From Bacteroidota bacterium (lineage in GTDB: Bacteria; Bacteroidota; Bacteroidia; Bacteroidales; F082): a stretch of 64,000 nt of DNA. Location: the NCBI GenBank assembly GCA_014382445.1, contig JACNJS010000021.1, positions 62,001 to 126,000 on the forward strand, read 5' to 3'. Both the position numbers and the translations under genes were made by a program. The notes below the pieces were generated by a model. It was not told where the DNA came from, searched no databases, and saw only the letters and a program-made list of their open reading frames with translations. Below, piece by piece: positions 8,552-17,216 of this stretch. Every line of letters starts with the position of its first letter. The stretch's first letter is position 1.

Positions 8552-9562
8552 ATGAATTACCCAAAAAAAGTAGTAATAGGCGACATTACCGTAAGAGACG
8601 GATTTCAGCACGAAGAGATATTTGTTCCCACCGAAGCCAAATTATGGGTGTTGGAAGAAATGATATTATCAGGCATTAAGCATCTTGAAGTTACAAATTT
8701 TGGCAATCCTGGTGGGATGCCGCAATTTAAAGATGCCGATATGTTGTTTAAAAAAATTCGAAAAAGCAAGAAAGTTGCGGGAATGATGGATGATGTGAGT
8801 TTAACAGCCGTCACCATTCGTGAAAGGGCAATCGAAAGAGCTATTCAAGCCAAAAAGGAAGGGTGGGGCCCCGACAGAATATTGCTTATGGTTTCAACCA
8901 GTGAAATCCACCAGAAAAAAAACTCTGGAATTTCGCTTGCTGAGTATTGGAAAATGGCCGAAGAATGGATACCTAAAGCGCATGATGCCGGCTTAACTGT
9001 TAATGGAACTGTTAGCACAATTTGGGGTTGCCCCATTTCAGGACCCACCGAACTTAGCGCAGCTGTTGATTTTACCCAAAGGTGGTTTGATATTGGCGCC
9101 AATGATGTTGAACATGCCGATCATGATGGCAGTGCTTCTCCCGACCGGGTTTACAAATATTTTTCGATGTTGTTAGACAAAGTGGATAACCCTCACAAAC
9201 AAATAGTGCATCTTCATACAACCCGTGGATGGGGGCTTGCTAATGTGCTGGCGGCCTTACAGGCAGGCATGACAAATTATGAAGCTACCCTTGGTGGCCT
9301 TGGCGGACAACCTGCAAACTTTGTTGACAGAGTTCCGGTTTCAGGAACCGGAGCATATTATTATAAAGATGCCGAATCGGTAGGATTAGTCTCGTTGGAA
9401 GATATGGTTGTTATGATGGATGAAATGGATATTGAAACAAATCTTGACATTGATCGCATCCTTAAAACTGGAAAAATGGTTGAAAAAATTCTTGGTAAAC
9501 GGCTTAGATCAGAAACTATTAATCAGGGAAGAATACCAAAAGAACTCTCCGGGAGAAAGTAG
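8552..9562 (+). CDS. HMG-CoA lyase-like DRE-TIM metallolyase with altered catalytic loop
   Basis: 336 residues. It keeps the DRE-TIM barrel hallmarks: RDG near the N-terminus (Arg15, Asp16 in TVRDGFQ), LEVTNF (Glu46), and the metal HxH (His220, His222 in VHLHTTRGWGLAN). The signature loop reads LGGLGGQPAN: the cysteine of the usual GLGGCP loop is Gln253. The GASGN segment that follows in HMG-CoA lyase is replaced by an insertion and SGTGAYYY. Retroaldol cleavage of HMG-CoA or a related 3-hydroxy-3-methyl acyl-CoA is therefore plausible from context but not proven. It could act on another substrate. Confidence 0.72.
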   Translation: MNYPKKVVIGDITVRDGFQHEEIFVPTEAKLWVLEEMILSGIKHLEVTNFGNPGGMPQFKDADMLFKKIRKSKKVAGMMDDVSLTAVTIRERAIERAIQAKKEGWGPDRILLMVSTSEIHQKKNSGISLAEYWKMAEEWIPKAHDAGLTVNGTVSTIWGCPISGPTELSAAVDFTQRWFDIGANDVEHADHDGSASPDRVYKYFSMLLDKVDNPHKQIVHLHTTRGWGLANVLAALQAGMTNYEATLGGLGGQPANFVDRVPVSGTGAYYYKDAESVGLVSLEDMVVMMDEMDIETNLDIDRILKTGKMVEKILGKRLRSETINQGRIPKELSGRK

Positions 9563-9752
9563 ATTTTTGAGGTTAGATTACATTAGAATAAAGAAGGCCA
9601 TCTACAAAAACTAACATAAAGGAGCACTACTTTGCGATCCAAATGCGAAGGAAACCTGAACAGGATGAACCGGATTTTGTTTATTGAATTTTTTTTTTCA
9701 TACTTCAATATACATTTGTACATTTGCACCTCAATTTTTTAAAAATTTTATT

Positions 9753-11870
9753 ATGGCAGCAATTGGTAATATTAGAAAGCATTCAACCTTTCTTGTTATA
9801 GTAATAGGTGTTGCATTAGCAGCATTTGTTCTTGGCGATTTTGCAAGAGGTGGAGGCGGATCGCGTAACGTTAATGTTGGCGAAGTTGAAGGAGAAGAAA
9901 TCACTATTATGGATTTCAATTCTGAAGCAGAAAAAAATATAGATGCAACAATGCAACAGCAGCAAAAAGACAGATTGACATCTGATGAGATTTTTTCTGT
10001 TAAAGAGCAAACATGGAATGATATAGTGCGTCGTGTTATTATGGATAATGAATATGATGCACTTGGCTTATCGGTTACAGCCGATGAACTCTTCGATCTC
10101 ATTCAGGGCCCCGACCCACATCCTCTTATCAAACAATATTTTGCTGATCCAAATACTAAACAGTATGATAGAAATCTCGTTGTTCAGTATTTACAAAATA
10201 TGGAATCATTACCCGATGATTCTAAACTCCAATGGATTAGGTTTGAGAAATATATCAAAGATGACATGCTGCGAAATAAGTTTAATGCACTAATATCAAA
10301 TGGATATTATGTTCCGACCGACCTGGCTCGTGTTTTATACAGCGAAAAAAATGATAAGGCAAATATTGATTATGTTGCCGCAAAATTTATTGATATAAAT
10401 GACAGCCTGTTTAATCCATCTGATGACGATTATGCGGAATATTATAGTAATCATAAAGAGCAATACAAACAAGATGCCTCAAGGGATATTGAATATGTAG
10501 TACTCAACATTGTTCCTTCGGCAAAGGATATAGAAGATTCAAAAAGGGAAATGGACCAGATTGCAAAGGAATTACGGGAAACCGTTGATGTAGTTCGTTT
10601 TGTTAAGGTAAATTCGGATACACCATACGACAGCAGCTGGTTCGCACCCGGAAAACTTCCTGTGCAAATCGACTCTTTAATGTTTAATAGCAAAATTGGT
10701 ACTGTTTCGGATCCGTATTTGTTAAATAATGAATTTCATGTTGCCCGTTTAATGGAAATAGGCAGAAGACACGACTCAATGAGGGCTTCTCATATTCTAA
10801 TTTCTTATGCAGGCGCTTACAATGCCCGCCCTGAGGTTACCCGTGATCATGATCAGGCGAGTGATTTGGCCGACAGCCTGTTCAATGTGCTGAAAAGGAG
10901 CCCTGGTAAAATGGAAACCCTTGCCAAAGAGTTTTCTAACGACCCTTCTGTTGAACAAAATAATAGCGATTTGGGTTGGTTTGAAGATGGTAAAATGGTT
11001 TATGACTTTAATGAAGCTGTGTACAACACTAAGGTTGGCACCTTCACAATAAGTGAAACCCCGTTTGGTTTTCACATTATCGAAGTTACCGGTAAAAAAG
11101 ACCTGGTTAAGAAAGTTAAAGTTGCGATGATAAACAGAGAAATTTATGCCAGTGATGAAACATATCAGAAAACTTTTGCAGTAGCCAGTAAAATAGCTAC
11201 AGAGTGTGAAACTTTGGAAGATTTTAACAATGCGCTTACAGAACAGAGTCTGAATAAACGTACCATGCCAGGTATCCGTGAAATGAGCAACTATATTGCC
11301 GGCCTTACAAATCCCCGACAAATAATACGCTGGGCATTTAACGAAAATACTGTTACAGACCAGGTTTCGAGTGTTTTCGATTTGGATAACATGTTTGTAG
11401 TAGCTGTACTGACAGCAAAAGTAGATGAAGGTTATCCAACCTTGGAACAGGTTAAGGATAGAATAAAGCAAAAAGTATATAATCAATTAAAAGGTGAATA
11501 TTTTACTGATAAAATGAATGAATATAATGACGACCTTGCGGAGATTAAAGCCAATATGAATGTTGTTGATAAACAAGTAAATCCATTATATTTCTCATCA
11601 CGTAATCTGCCTGGTTTTACTATTGAGAATGAGGTTATGGGAACTGTATTTGGCATGAAAAATGGTGCGATTTCTAAACCAATTATTGGCAACTCAGGTG
11701 TTTTTGTTGTTAAAGTTAATGACATAACGCTTGCCGGCGACATCACTAATTATACATCGGTAATTACTGAACTTCATACAGAATTTAAAAAACGAGTTGA
11801 TCAGGACTATCCATTTACTGCAGTAAAAGAATCTCTTAAAATCGTTGACAACAGGATTGACTTCTATTAG
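9753..11870 (+). CDS. Membrane-anchored peptidyl-prolyl isomerase, PpiD/SurA type
   Basis: 705 residues from the ATG at 9753. The frame is open 23 codons earlier, but that part overlaps promoter-like sequence. The N-terminus MAAIGNIRKHSTFLVIVIGVALAAF is the usual inner-membrane anchor of PpiD-like foldases. A SurA-like helical chaperone region follows to about residue 320. Next is a parvulin domain (ASHILISY ... DLGWFEDGKMVYDFNEAV ... PFGFHIIEVTGKK), and then a long C-terminal chaperone part. It should help fold secreted and outer-membrane proteins in the periplasm. It is monocistronic, closed by the hairpin just downstream. Confidence 0.9.
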   Translation: MAAIGNIRKHSTFLVIVIGVALAAFVLGDFARGGGGSRNVNVGEVEGEEITIMDFNSEAEKNIDATMQQQQKDRLTSDEIFSVKEQTWNDIVRRVIMDNEYDALGLSVTADELFDLIQGPDPHPLIKQYFADPNTKQYDRNLVVQYLQNMESLPDDSKLQWIRFEKYIKDDMLRNKFNALISNGYYVPTDLARVLYSEKNDKANIDYVAAKFIDINDSLFNPSDDDYAEYYSNHKEQYKQDASRDIEYVVLNIVPSAKDIEDSKREMDQIAKELRETVDVVRFVKVNSDTPYDSSWFAPGKLPVQIDSLMFNSKIGTVSDPYLLNNEFHVARLMEIGRRHDSMRASHILISYAGAYNARPEVTRDHDQASDLADSLFNVLKRSPGKMETLAKEFSNDPSVEQNNSDLGWFEDGKMVYDFNEAVYNTKVGTFTISETPFGFHIIEVTGKKDLVKKVKVAMINREIYASDETYQKTFAVASKIATECETLEDFNNALTEQSLNKRTMPGIREMSNYIAGLTNPRQIIRWAFNENTVTDQVSSVFDLDNMFVVAVLTAKVDEGYPTLEQVKDRIKQKVYNQLKGEYFTDKMNEYNDDLAEIKANMNVVDKQVNPLYFSSRNLPGFTIENEVMGTVFGMKNGAISKPIIGNSGVFVVKVNDITLAGDITNYTSVITELHTEFKKRVDQDYPFTAVKESLKIVDNRIDFY

Positions 11871-11901
11871 AAAAGGAGACTTCTTTAATAAAATATTTGA
11901 G

Positions 11902-11930
11902 CTGCTCATTTTCGGATGGGCAGTTTTTTT
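11902..11930 (+). terminator. Intrinsic terminator of the foldase gene
   Basis: A 7-bp stem (CTGCTCA, 11902-11908, with TGGGCAG, 11917-11923) with an 8-nt loop is followed directly by seven T residues. Confidence 0.85.
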
Positions 11931-11978
11931 GTTCTATAATGTATCTATATTTACTACTTTTGCTACTATTTTACAAAT

Positions 11979-12416
11979 ATGAAGACTATATACACCATTA
12001 TATTATTTACAATAATTGCAAGCCTGACATCCTATAGTGCATTTGCGCAAGGGAGTAAAGGCCACGGGAAAACTCCTGCCGTTTCAAAACAACGGATGAA
12101 GATGGATGCATATGCGCTAGCTAATATTAAATGTGAATATAAGCTTAATCATATGAATTTTACGGCTAACGGAAATGACCCGATGCTGATCGCTAAGGTT
12201 GAGAAATTAAGAACGGATGAAGCAACTTTCTTGCAATATGCCATTAATCGTTACAATGGTTCAGAAGCCCTGCTTCGAAAATTTAACAAAAAGGTTGAAT
12301 CGGCTGCGGCAAAACTTTCAACATGCAAACAACTGAAAGCACTTGAGGAAAAAATTGCAAAAGAGAGTATTGAAGTACCTGATGATGATCAGTCTAAGCC
12401 AAACGACAAAAAATAA
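11979..12416 (+). CDS. Small secreted protein of unknown function
   Basis: 145 residues. A signal peptide (MKTIYTIILFTIIASLTSYSAFA, cut before QG) precedes a charged, mostly helical body of about 120 residues with two cysteines (IKCEYKL and STCKQL) and a hydrophilic tail ending SKPNDKK. No family is recognised. A TACTTTTG box at 11955-11962 lies 17 bases upstream of the start, so the transcript may have a very short leader. It stands alone between the foldase and the convergent efflux operon. Confidence 0.75.
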   Translation: MKTIYTIILFTIIASLTSYSAFAQGSKGHGKTPAVSKQRMKMDAYALANIKCEYKLNHMNFTANGNDPMLIAKVEKLRTDEATFLQYAINRYNGSEALLRKFNKKVESAAAKLSTCKQLKALEEKIAKESIEVPDDDQSKPNDKK

Positions 12417-12425
12417 TTTTCGGGG

Positions 12426-13538
12426 TTAAACAGTTTTCCTGTATCTCAAAATCGAAAAACTAAATAGTACAATAGCAAACACAGCGAGTATTATCAAATC
12501 TTGTTGTATATCGGCAAGTCCCGACCCTTTTAACATTATCATACGGTTTATTTTAATGAAATATGATACAGGATTAGCATAGTTCATTATTTGTGCCCAG
12601 TGAGGCATACTTTCTATGGGCGTAAACAGGCCGCTCATAAGAATAAAAATCACAAGAAAAAACCACGAAATAAACATTGCCTGTTGCATCGTATTTGTTA
12701 ATGTTGAAATAACAAGGCCAATTGATAGAACACCAACAAGGTAAACTGATGCGACAAAAAATAATAACCCAACACTACCAATTACGGGAATGCCGAAAAC
12801 AAAATATGCAAGTAATAACCCTATGGCAAGGTCGATGTTGGCAATTATCCAAAATGGAATAAGCTTGCCTGCAATAAATTGATATTTTTTTATTGGTGTA
12901 ACATTTATTTGTTCAATGGTACCGATTTCTTTTTCTTTCACAAGGTTCATGCTGCCTAAAAACATACCAATAATTGTAACCAATAATACAAGTATGCCTG
13001 GCACCATGTAAGTTATATAATTCAGCTCAGGGTTATACCAAAATAATGAATCAATTTTAATTGGCATTCCAATATGTTGAGAAGGATACTGAGCAATAAT
13101 TATATTTTTATTAAAATCGCCAATAATCGATTGAGCATAAACCAGCATCATACTTGCAGCACTTCCGTTTATGGCATCTGTAATTATTTGGATATCACCT
13201 TTTTTTTCGTTGATAAGTTTTTTCTCAAAATTGGGTTCTATAATGATAAGCTGTTCTGCTTTGCCACTTTTAATCATCTGTTTTGCAGATTCAAAATTAT
13301 CGGCATAACCATTAAAATGATAAAATGATGAACCGGAAAACTTGTTTACCAATTCGCGTGATGTAGGAGTGCGATCGTTGTCAAGCACTATAAGATCGAC
13401 GTTTTTGATTTCAAACGTAGCAGTATACGACAATATCAATAACTGCAAAACAGGGATAATAAAAATTATCGGAAGCATTGCTTTATCCCTGAATACCTGA
13501 ATAAATTCTTTTTGTAATATGTAGTATAATGTTCTCAA
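12426..13538 (-). CDS. ABC-2 type efflux permease (YbhR/YhhJ-like), second copy
   Basis: 370 residues. A first membrane helix (MLPIIFIIPVLQLLILSY) is followed by a periplasmic domain of about 150 residues and then five membrane helices from about residue 175, the ABC2_membrane_3 layout. Conserved short helices such as KEKEIGTIEQINVTPI (the coupling helix before the second membrane segment) are clear. It directly abuts the other permease, whose stop codon it follows without a gap. Together they should form the heterodimeric channel of a drug or metabolite exporter with the two ATPases upstream. The minus-strand operon probably ends here. Confidence 0.87.
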   Translation of the reverse strand: MRTLYYILQKEFIQVFRDKAMLPIIFIIPVLQLLILSYTATFEIKNVDLIVLDNDRTPTSRELVNKFSGSSFYHFNGYADNFESAKQMIKSGKAEQLIIIEPNFEKKLINEKKGDIQIITDAINGSAASMMLVYAQSIIGDFNKNIIIAQYPSQHIGMPIKIDSLFWYNPELNYITYMVPGILVLLVTIIGMFLGSMNLVKEKEIGTIEQINVTPIKKYQFIAGKLIPFWIIANIDLAIGLLLAYFVFGIPVIGSVGLLFFVASVYLVGVLSIGLVISTLTNTMQQAMFISWFFLVIFILMSGLFTPIESMPHWAQIMNYANPVSYFIKINRMIMLKGSGLADIQQDLIILAVFAIVLFSFSILRYRKTV

Positions 13539-14639
13539 TTATTCTAATCGTATTTTAAATTTCTTAATACTCATTCCAATAAAAAATAAAGTCATTCCTG
13601 ATATAATTAAAGTTTCTTTCCAGAAATAACCAATTCCTGTTCCCTTAAGCATTATGTTTTTTACAATAATGATAAACCACTTTGACGGCATAATATGACT
13701 TATATATTGTAGTATAAGTGGCATGTTTTTTATTGGAAAAATAAAACCGGAAAGAAGTATTGTTGGTAACATTAACGCAAACATTGATAGCAGCATAGCC
13801 TGTTGTTGAGTTTTGCTGGCTGTGGATATTAAAATCCCAAGTGCAAGTGACATTATTATAAACAAAAGGCTTTCGGAAAGTAACAGTATCAAACTGCCCT
13901 GAACAGGCATGTGAAAAACAAATCGCGCAAGTAGTAGAATTATTATAAGGTTAATAAACGAAAGCACAACATATGGCATTACCTTACCAATAATTATTTG
14001 ATACGGTTTTAGTGGCGAAACAAGTAATGCCTCCATGGTGCCCATCTCTTTTTCGCGTGTTATTGAGATTGAAGTCATCATAGCAGAAACAAGCATGAGA
14101 AGGACGGTAATTATTCCGGGAACAAACATATAAACACTCTTTACCTCAGGGTTATAATACATGTTGCTTTCCACATTTATTTTAACAGGCAGATCGCTCA
14201 ACCCTTTCATTAATACAAGAGAATAGGTATTTATTATTCCGGATGCGTAAGCATTTATTATGCTTGCAGTATTTGGTTCGGAAGCATCAAGTATTATTTG
14301 AACACCGGCTTGAGCTTCGGTTTTCAGCTTGCGGGCAAAATCCGGTTCAAAAACCATAACTGCTTTAATTTTTCCTTGTGTAAAAGCCTCTTCAATATCG
14401 TTTTGGCTGGTGATGTTTTTTTCAAGAAGAAAATATCCGGAGGAGATGAGTTTTTGTGTAATTTGATGTGTAACTATATCTTTTGAATTATCAAGAATAG
14501 CAATTCGGGCGTTAGTGATATCGTTAGTAATGGCAAAGCCAAAAAGTAGTACCATAACCAGGGGCATACCAAATAATATCACCATTGAACGGTAATCTCT
14601 GAAAATATGAAAAAACTCCTTTTTTATAAATGCTCTCAT
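13539..14639 (-). CDS. ABC-2 type efflux permease (YbhS-like), first copy
   Basis: 366 residues with the same layout as its neighbour: an N-terminal helix (SMVILFGMPLVMVLLFGF), a large periplasmic domain, a coupling helix (REKEMGTMEALLVSPLKPY) and five more membrane helices. The pair is homologous but well diverged, as in YbhS/YbhR. It is preceded by a spacer containing a 14-bp tandem repeat and then the downstream ATPase gene. Substrate is not visible from the sequence. Confidence 0.87.
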   Translation of the reverse strand: MRAFIKKEFFHIFRDYRSMVILFGMPLVMVLLFGFAITNDITNARIAILDNSKDIVTHQITQKLISSGYFLLEKNITSQNDIEEAFTQGKIKAVMVFEPDFARKLKTEAQAGVQIILDASEPNTASIINAYASGIINTYSLVLMKGLSDLPVKINVESNMYYNPEVKSVYMFVPGIITVLLMLVSAMMTSISITREKEMGTMEALLVSPLKPYQIIIGKVMPYVVLSFINLIIILLLARFVFHMPVQGSLILLLSESLLFIIMSLALGILISTASKTQQQAMLLSMFALMLPTILLSGFIFPIKNMPLILQYISHIMPSKWFIIIVKNIMLKGTGIGYFWKETLIISGMTLFFIGMSIKKFKIRLE

Positions 14640-14653
14640 TTGTGATGATAATT

Positions 14654-14693
14654 GTTATTTGTTATATGTTATTTGTTATACGTTATTTGTTGG
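14654..14693. repeat. 14-bp tandem repeat GTTATTTGTTATAT, nearly three copies
   Basis: Units at 14654-14667, 14668-14681 and a partial 14682-14693 differ at one or two bases. They fill the short gap between the permease and ATPase genes. A partly complementary ATAACATATAAC follows at about 14708. Confidence 0.9.
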
Positions 14694-14724
14694 CTCAACT
14701 TTTAACTAATAACATATAACTTTT

Positions 14725-15453
14725 CTACCTTGCTATTTTTATAAATACGTCGTTCATTGTGTTCACACCATAGTTGCTTTTTAATTTCGCAGGTGTATCT
14801 AAAGCTTCAATTTTTCCTTCCGACATTATTGATATCCTTTCGCAATATTCTGCTTCATCCATATAATGTGTGGTTACAAATACGGTTATACCTTTATCAG
14901 CACTTTCGTATATCATTTCCCAAAACTGACGCCGTGTAATGGGATCTACTCCTCCCGTTGGCTCATCTAAAAAAACCACTTTCGGATCGTGCATTATTGC
15001 CACCGAAAATGCAAGCTTTTGTTTCCACCCAAGTGGAATTTCACTAAGAACAATATCCCGTGTGTGTTCCATTTTTAGTTTTTTCAGGAAGAATTGTGTT
15101 TTTTCTTTTATCTCTTTTCCTGATAATCCGTAAATACCACCGTAAAATCTAAAGTTTTCTTTAACTGTCATGTCGTTATACAATGAAAACTTCTGACTCA
15201 TATATCCTATATTTGCTTTAACTTTATTTGGATACAAACTTACATCGTAACCGGCTACAATAACTTTCCCCGATGTTGGTGGTGAGAGTCCGCAGAGTAT
15301 CCTGATCGCAGTAGTTTTGCCAGCTCCGTTAGCTCCCAGGAAACCAAAAATCTCACCTTTATAAACATCAAAAGCAAGATTGTAGTTGGCCGTAAAGCTG
15401 CCAAACATTTTTACCAGATTAGTAACTTCTATGATTTTTTCTTTTTGGTTCAC
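14725..15453 (-). CDS. ABC transporter ATPase (equivalent of the C-terminal half of YbhF)
   Basis: 242 residues. Walker A is GANGAGKTT and Walker B is VVFLDEPTGGVDP, followed by an H-loop (VFVTTHYMDEAE). The signature region reads LSEIPLGWKQKLAFSVA instead of LSGGQ, a degenerate form usual in the second ATPase of YbhF-type exporters. It therefore probably pairs with the other ATPase encoded upstream, which has a canonical signature. In Escherichia coli these two domains are fused in one protein; here they are separate genes with a repeat-filled gap between. Confidence 0.88.
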   Translation of the reverse strand: MNQKEKIIEVTNLVKMFGSFTANYNLAFDVYKGEIFGFLGANGAGKTTAIRILCGLSPPTSGKVIVAGYDVSLYPNKVKANIGYMSQKFSLYNDMTVKENFRFYGGIYGLSGKEIKEKTQFFLKKLKMEHTRDIVLSEIPLGWKQKLAFSVAIMHDPKVVFLDEPTGGVDPITRRQFWEMIYESADKGITVFVTTHYMDEAEYCERISIMSEGKIEALDTPAKLKSNYGVNTMNDVFIKIAR

Positions 15454-15471
15454 GACTTTAGGTGTAATTGA

Positions 15472-15559
15472 GGGGTATAGAGGAATAGGGTATAGAGGTA
15501 TAGGGTATAGGGTATAGGGGTATAGGGTATAGGGTATAGAGGAATAGGGGAATAAGGAG
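15472..15559. repeat. GGGTATAG/GGAATAG low-complexity array
   Basis: About ten GGTATAGG-type units with some GGAATAG variants occupy most of the gap between the two ATPase genes. This is the third repeat-filled intergenic spacer in the left arm, with a unit unrelated to the others. Confidence 0.9.
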
Positions 15560-15606
15560 GTTTTCGTTTTAAACTTTTATTTCCAGTATGTACTATATTC
15601 CCCATA

Positions 15607-16539
15607 TTACCCTTTAACCATATCCTGATCCATCAACGCCAGAAAACAATCTTCAATTACCGGTTCAACTCTGTTAATAGTTATGTTATGATAACCGCTC
15701 TCTGAAAGATGTTTATGAGCGTTTTCGGTATATAGCAGGTCATCATCAATATTTGATGTGATATGGATAGTTTCACCAAAACGAAACACATTGCTCGTAT
15801 TCATCAGGTTATCAAGATCGTAAATGAGTTTGTGCATGTTGTTAGCGCTTACTGCAAACAAGCTGCCTTTAAACGATTTAACAATATTTTCAGGTTTGTC
15901 AACAGCCAGTAACTTACCGCCTTGGATTAGAGCAACATGGTCGCAAAGTGCTGCTTCATCCATATATGGGGTAGAAACAATAATTGTTATTCCTCTTTTC
16001 TGCATTTTTTTAAGGAGCTCCCAAAATTCCATCCTCGAAACCGCATCAACCCCGGTTGTGGGTTCATCAAGAATAATTAATTTAGGGCTATGAATAAGCG
16101 CACACGACAGGGCAAGTTTTTGTTTCATACCTCCTGATAAATCGCCAGCCCGCCGTTTTTTAAATGGTTCAATTTGAATATAAATATCTTTTATCAGATC
16201 ATAGTTTTCTTTCAGCGAAGTATTGAAGATGCTGGCATAAAAATTCAGGTTTTCTTCCACTGTTAAATCAAGATATAACGAAAACCTGCCAGGCATATAT
16301 CCGGTGCTTTGCCGTATTTTTTTATAATCCTTTACAACATCGTAATCACCAACAGTAGCAGTACCTGAGGTTGGAATTAGTAAACTTGTTAATATCCGAA
16401 AAAGACTTGTTTTACCGGCACCATCAGGGCCTATGAACCCAAAAATTTCTCCGGCATTAATACTTAAGGTAATATCTTTAAGTGCTTCAACATCATCGTA
16501 ACTTTTGCAAATTTTATTTATGTTAATATGTACTGACAC
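15607..16539 (-). CDS. ABC transporter ATPase (equivalent of the N-terminal half of YbhF)
   Basis: 310 residues. Walker A is GPDGAGKTS, the signature is LSGGMKQKLALS and Walker B is LIILDEPTTGVDA. The protein then has an additional C-terminal domain of about 90 residues, as in DrrA/YbhF-type ATPases. The canonical signature complements the degenerate one in the other ATPase, which suggests an asymmetric heterodimer with one strong hydrolysis site. It is read in the order DUF2147 gene, this gene, second ATPase, permeases. Confidence 0.88.
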   Translation of the reverse strand: MSVHININKICKSYDDVEALKDITLSINAGEIFGFIGPDGAGKTSLFRILTSLLIPTSGTATVGDYDVVKDYKKIRQSTGYMPGRFSLYLDLTVEENLNFYASIFNTSLKENYDLIKDIYIQIEPFKKRRAGDLSGGMKQKLALSCALIHSPKLIILDEPTTGVDAVSRMEFWELLKKMQKRGITIIVSTPYMDEAALCDHVALIQGGKLLAVDKPENIVKSFKGSLFAVSANNMHKLIYDLDNLMNTSNVFRFGETIHITSNIDDDLLYTENAHKHLSESGYHNITINRVEPVIEDCFLALMDQDMVKG

Positions 16540-16635
16540 CTTGAACGCCCTATATTGAATGTATTATGATCGATGATCTACGAGTTTTTTAATAAATAAC
16601 AATTGCTCAGCTTAATAACCTAATCAATGAACAAT

Positions 16636-16695
16636 GAGCCCGTTCCGAAAAACAAAAAATAATATTGTGGAAAAAAAAGCTTTCGGAGCGGACTC
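16636..16695. repeat. 15-bp imperfect inverted repeat after the DUF2147 gene
   Basis: GAGCCCGTTCCGAAA (16636-16650) and TTTCGGAGCGGACTC (16681-16695) pair with one mismatch and one G-T, loop 30 nt. It lies just past the stop of the DUF2147 gene. There is no T-run on the minus strand, so it may be an attenuator or processing hairpin inside the operon. Confidence 0.65.
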
Positions 16696-16715
16696 AAATA
16701 TTTAGCAATTGGATA

Positions 16716-17183
16716 CTATTTAACCCTGGTCCAATAAGTGGTTCTCCCTAATAAACTAAAGCCAATATATCCTCTGATTTTTAAATTATCAAGGTTGTCT
16801 TCATCGGGGAATTCCATATAACAGCTGTAGGTTTTGCCACTTTTAGGATCATAAATGTCACCATCTTCCCATTCATCCTCATCAAAAACAAAATCGGTGA
16901 GCAATAAAATGCCCAGGCTTGGACGAGTTTTAAGAGCCGGATCCGGATTGTGTTTGTCAAGTTTTGGCTTTCCGGTATCAGGGTCGATAGGTATTCCTAA
17001 CCAAATAATTTTTCCATAAAATTTGTCACCTTCTTTATAAACATCAATGTGCGCATCCTTGTCTTCGTTAAGCCAAACGCCAAGAATATCATCCGCAACT
17101 ACTCCCTGTGCTTGCACTTGCATTAAAGGGGAAATCATCATGCCCACAAGGGCAATTAGCATACTCATTTTTTTCATAAACAT
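16716..17183 (-). CDS. DUF2147 family secreted protein
   Basis: 155 residues. A signal peptide (KKMSMLIALVGMMISPLMQVQAQ) leads to a DUF2147 domain: ILGVWLNEDKDAHIDVYKEGDKFYG, then DPDTGKPKLDKHNPDP, then IYDPKSGKTYSCYM and a final RTTYWTRVK. These are small periplasmic or outer-surface lipocalin-like beta proteins of unknown function. It lies inside the efflux operon, between the adaptor protein and the first ATPase, which is not a usual place; a role in the exporter is possible but not shown. The Met at residue 3 is an alternative start. Confidence 0.82.
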   Translation of the reverse strand: MFMKKMSMLIALVGMMISPLMQVQAQGVVADDILGVWLNEDKDAHIDVYKEGDKFYGKIIWLGIPIDPDTGKPKLDKHNPDPALKTRPSLGILLLTDFVFDEDEWEDGDIYDPKSGKTYSCYMEFPDEDNLDNLKIRGYIGFSLLGRTTYWTRVK

Positions 17184-17216
17184 TAATTTTAAATTAGTTA
17201 TTATTTATACTTAACA

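Noticed and set aside
10797-11486. 229-residue frame on the minus strand within the foldase gene
   Set aside because: It is fully antisense to a well-supported coding region with parvulin motifs, with residue use typical of a shadow frame.
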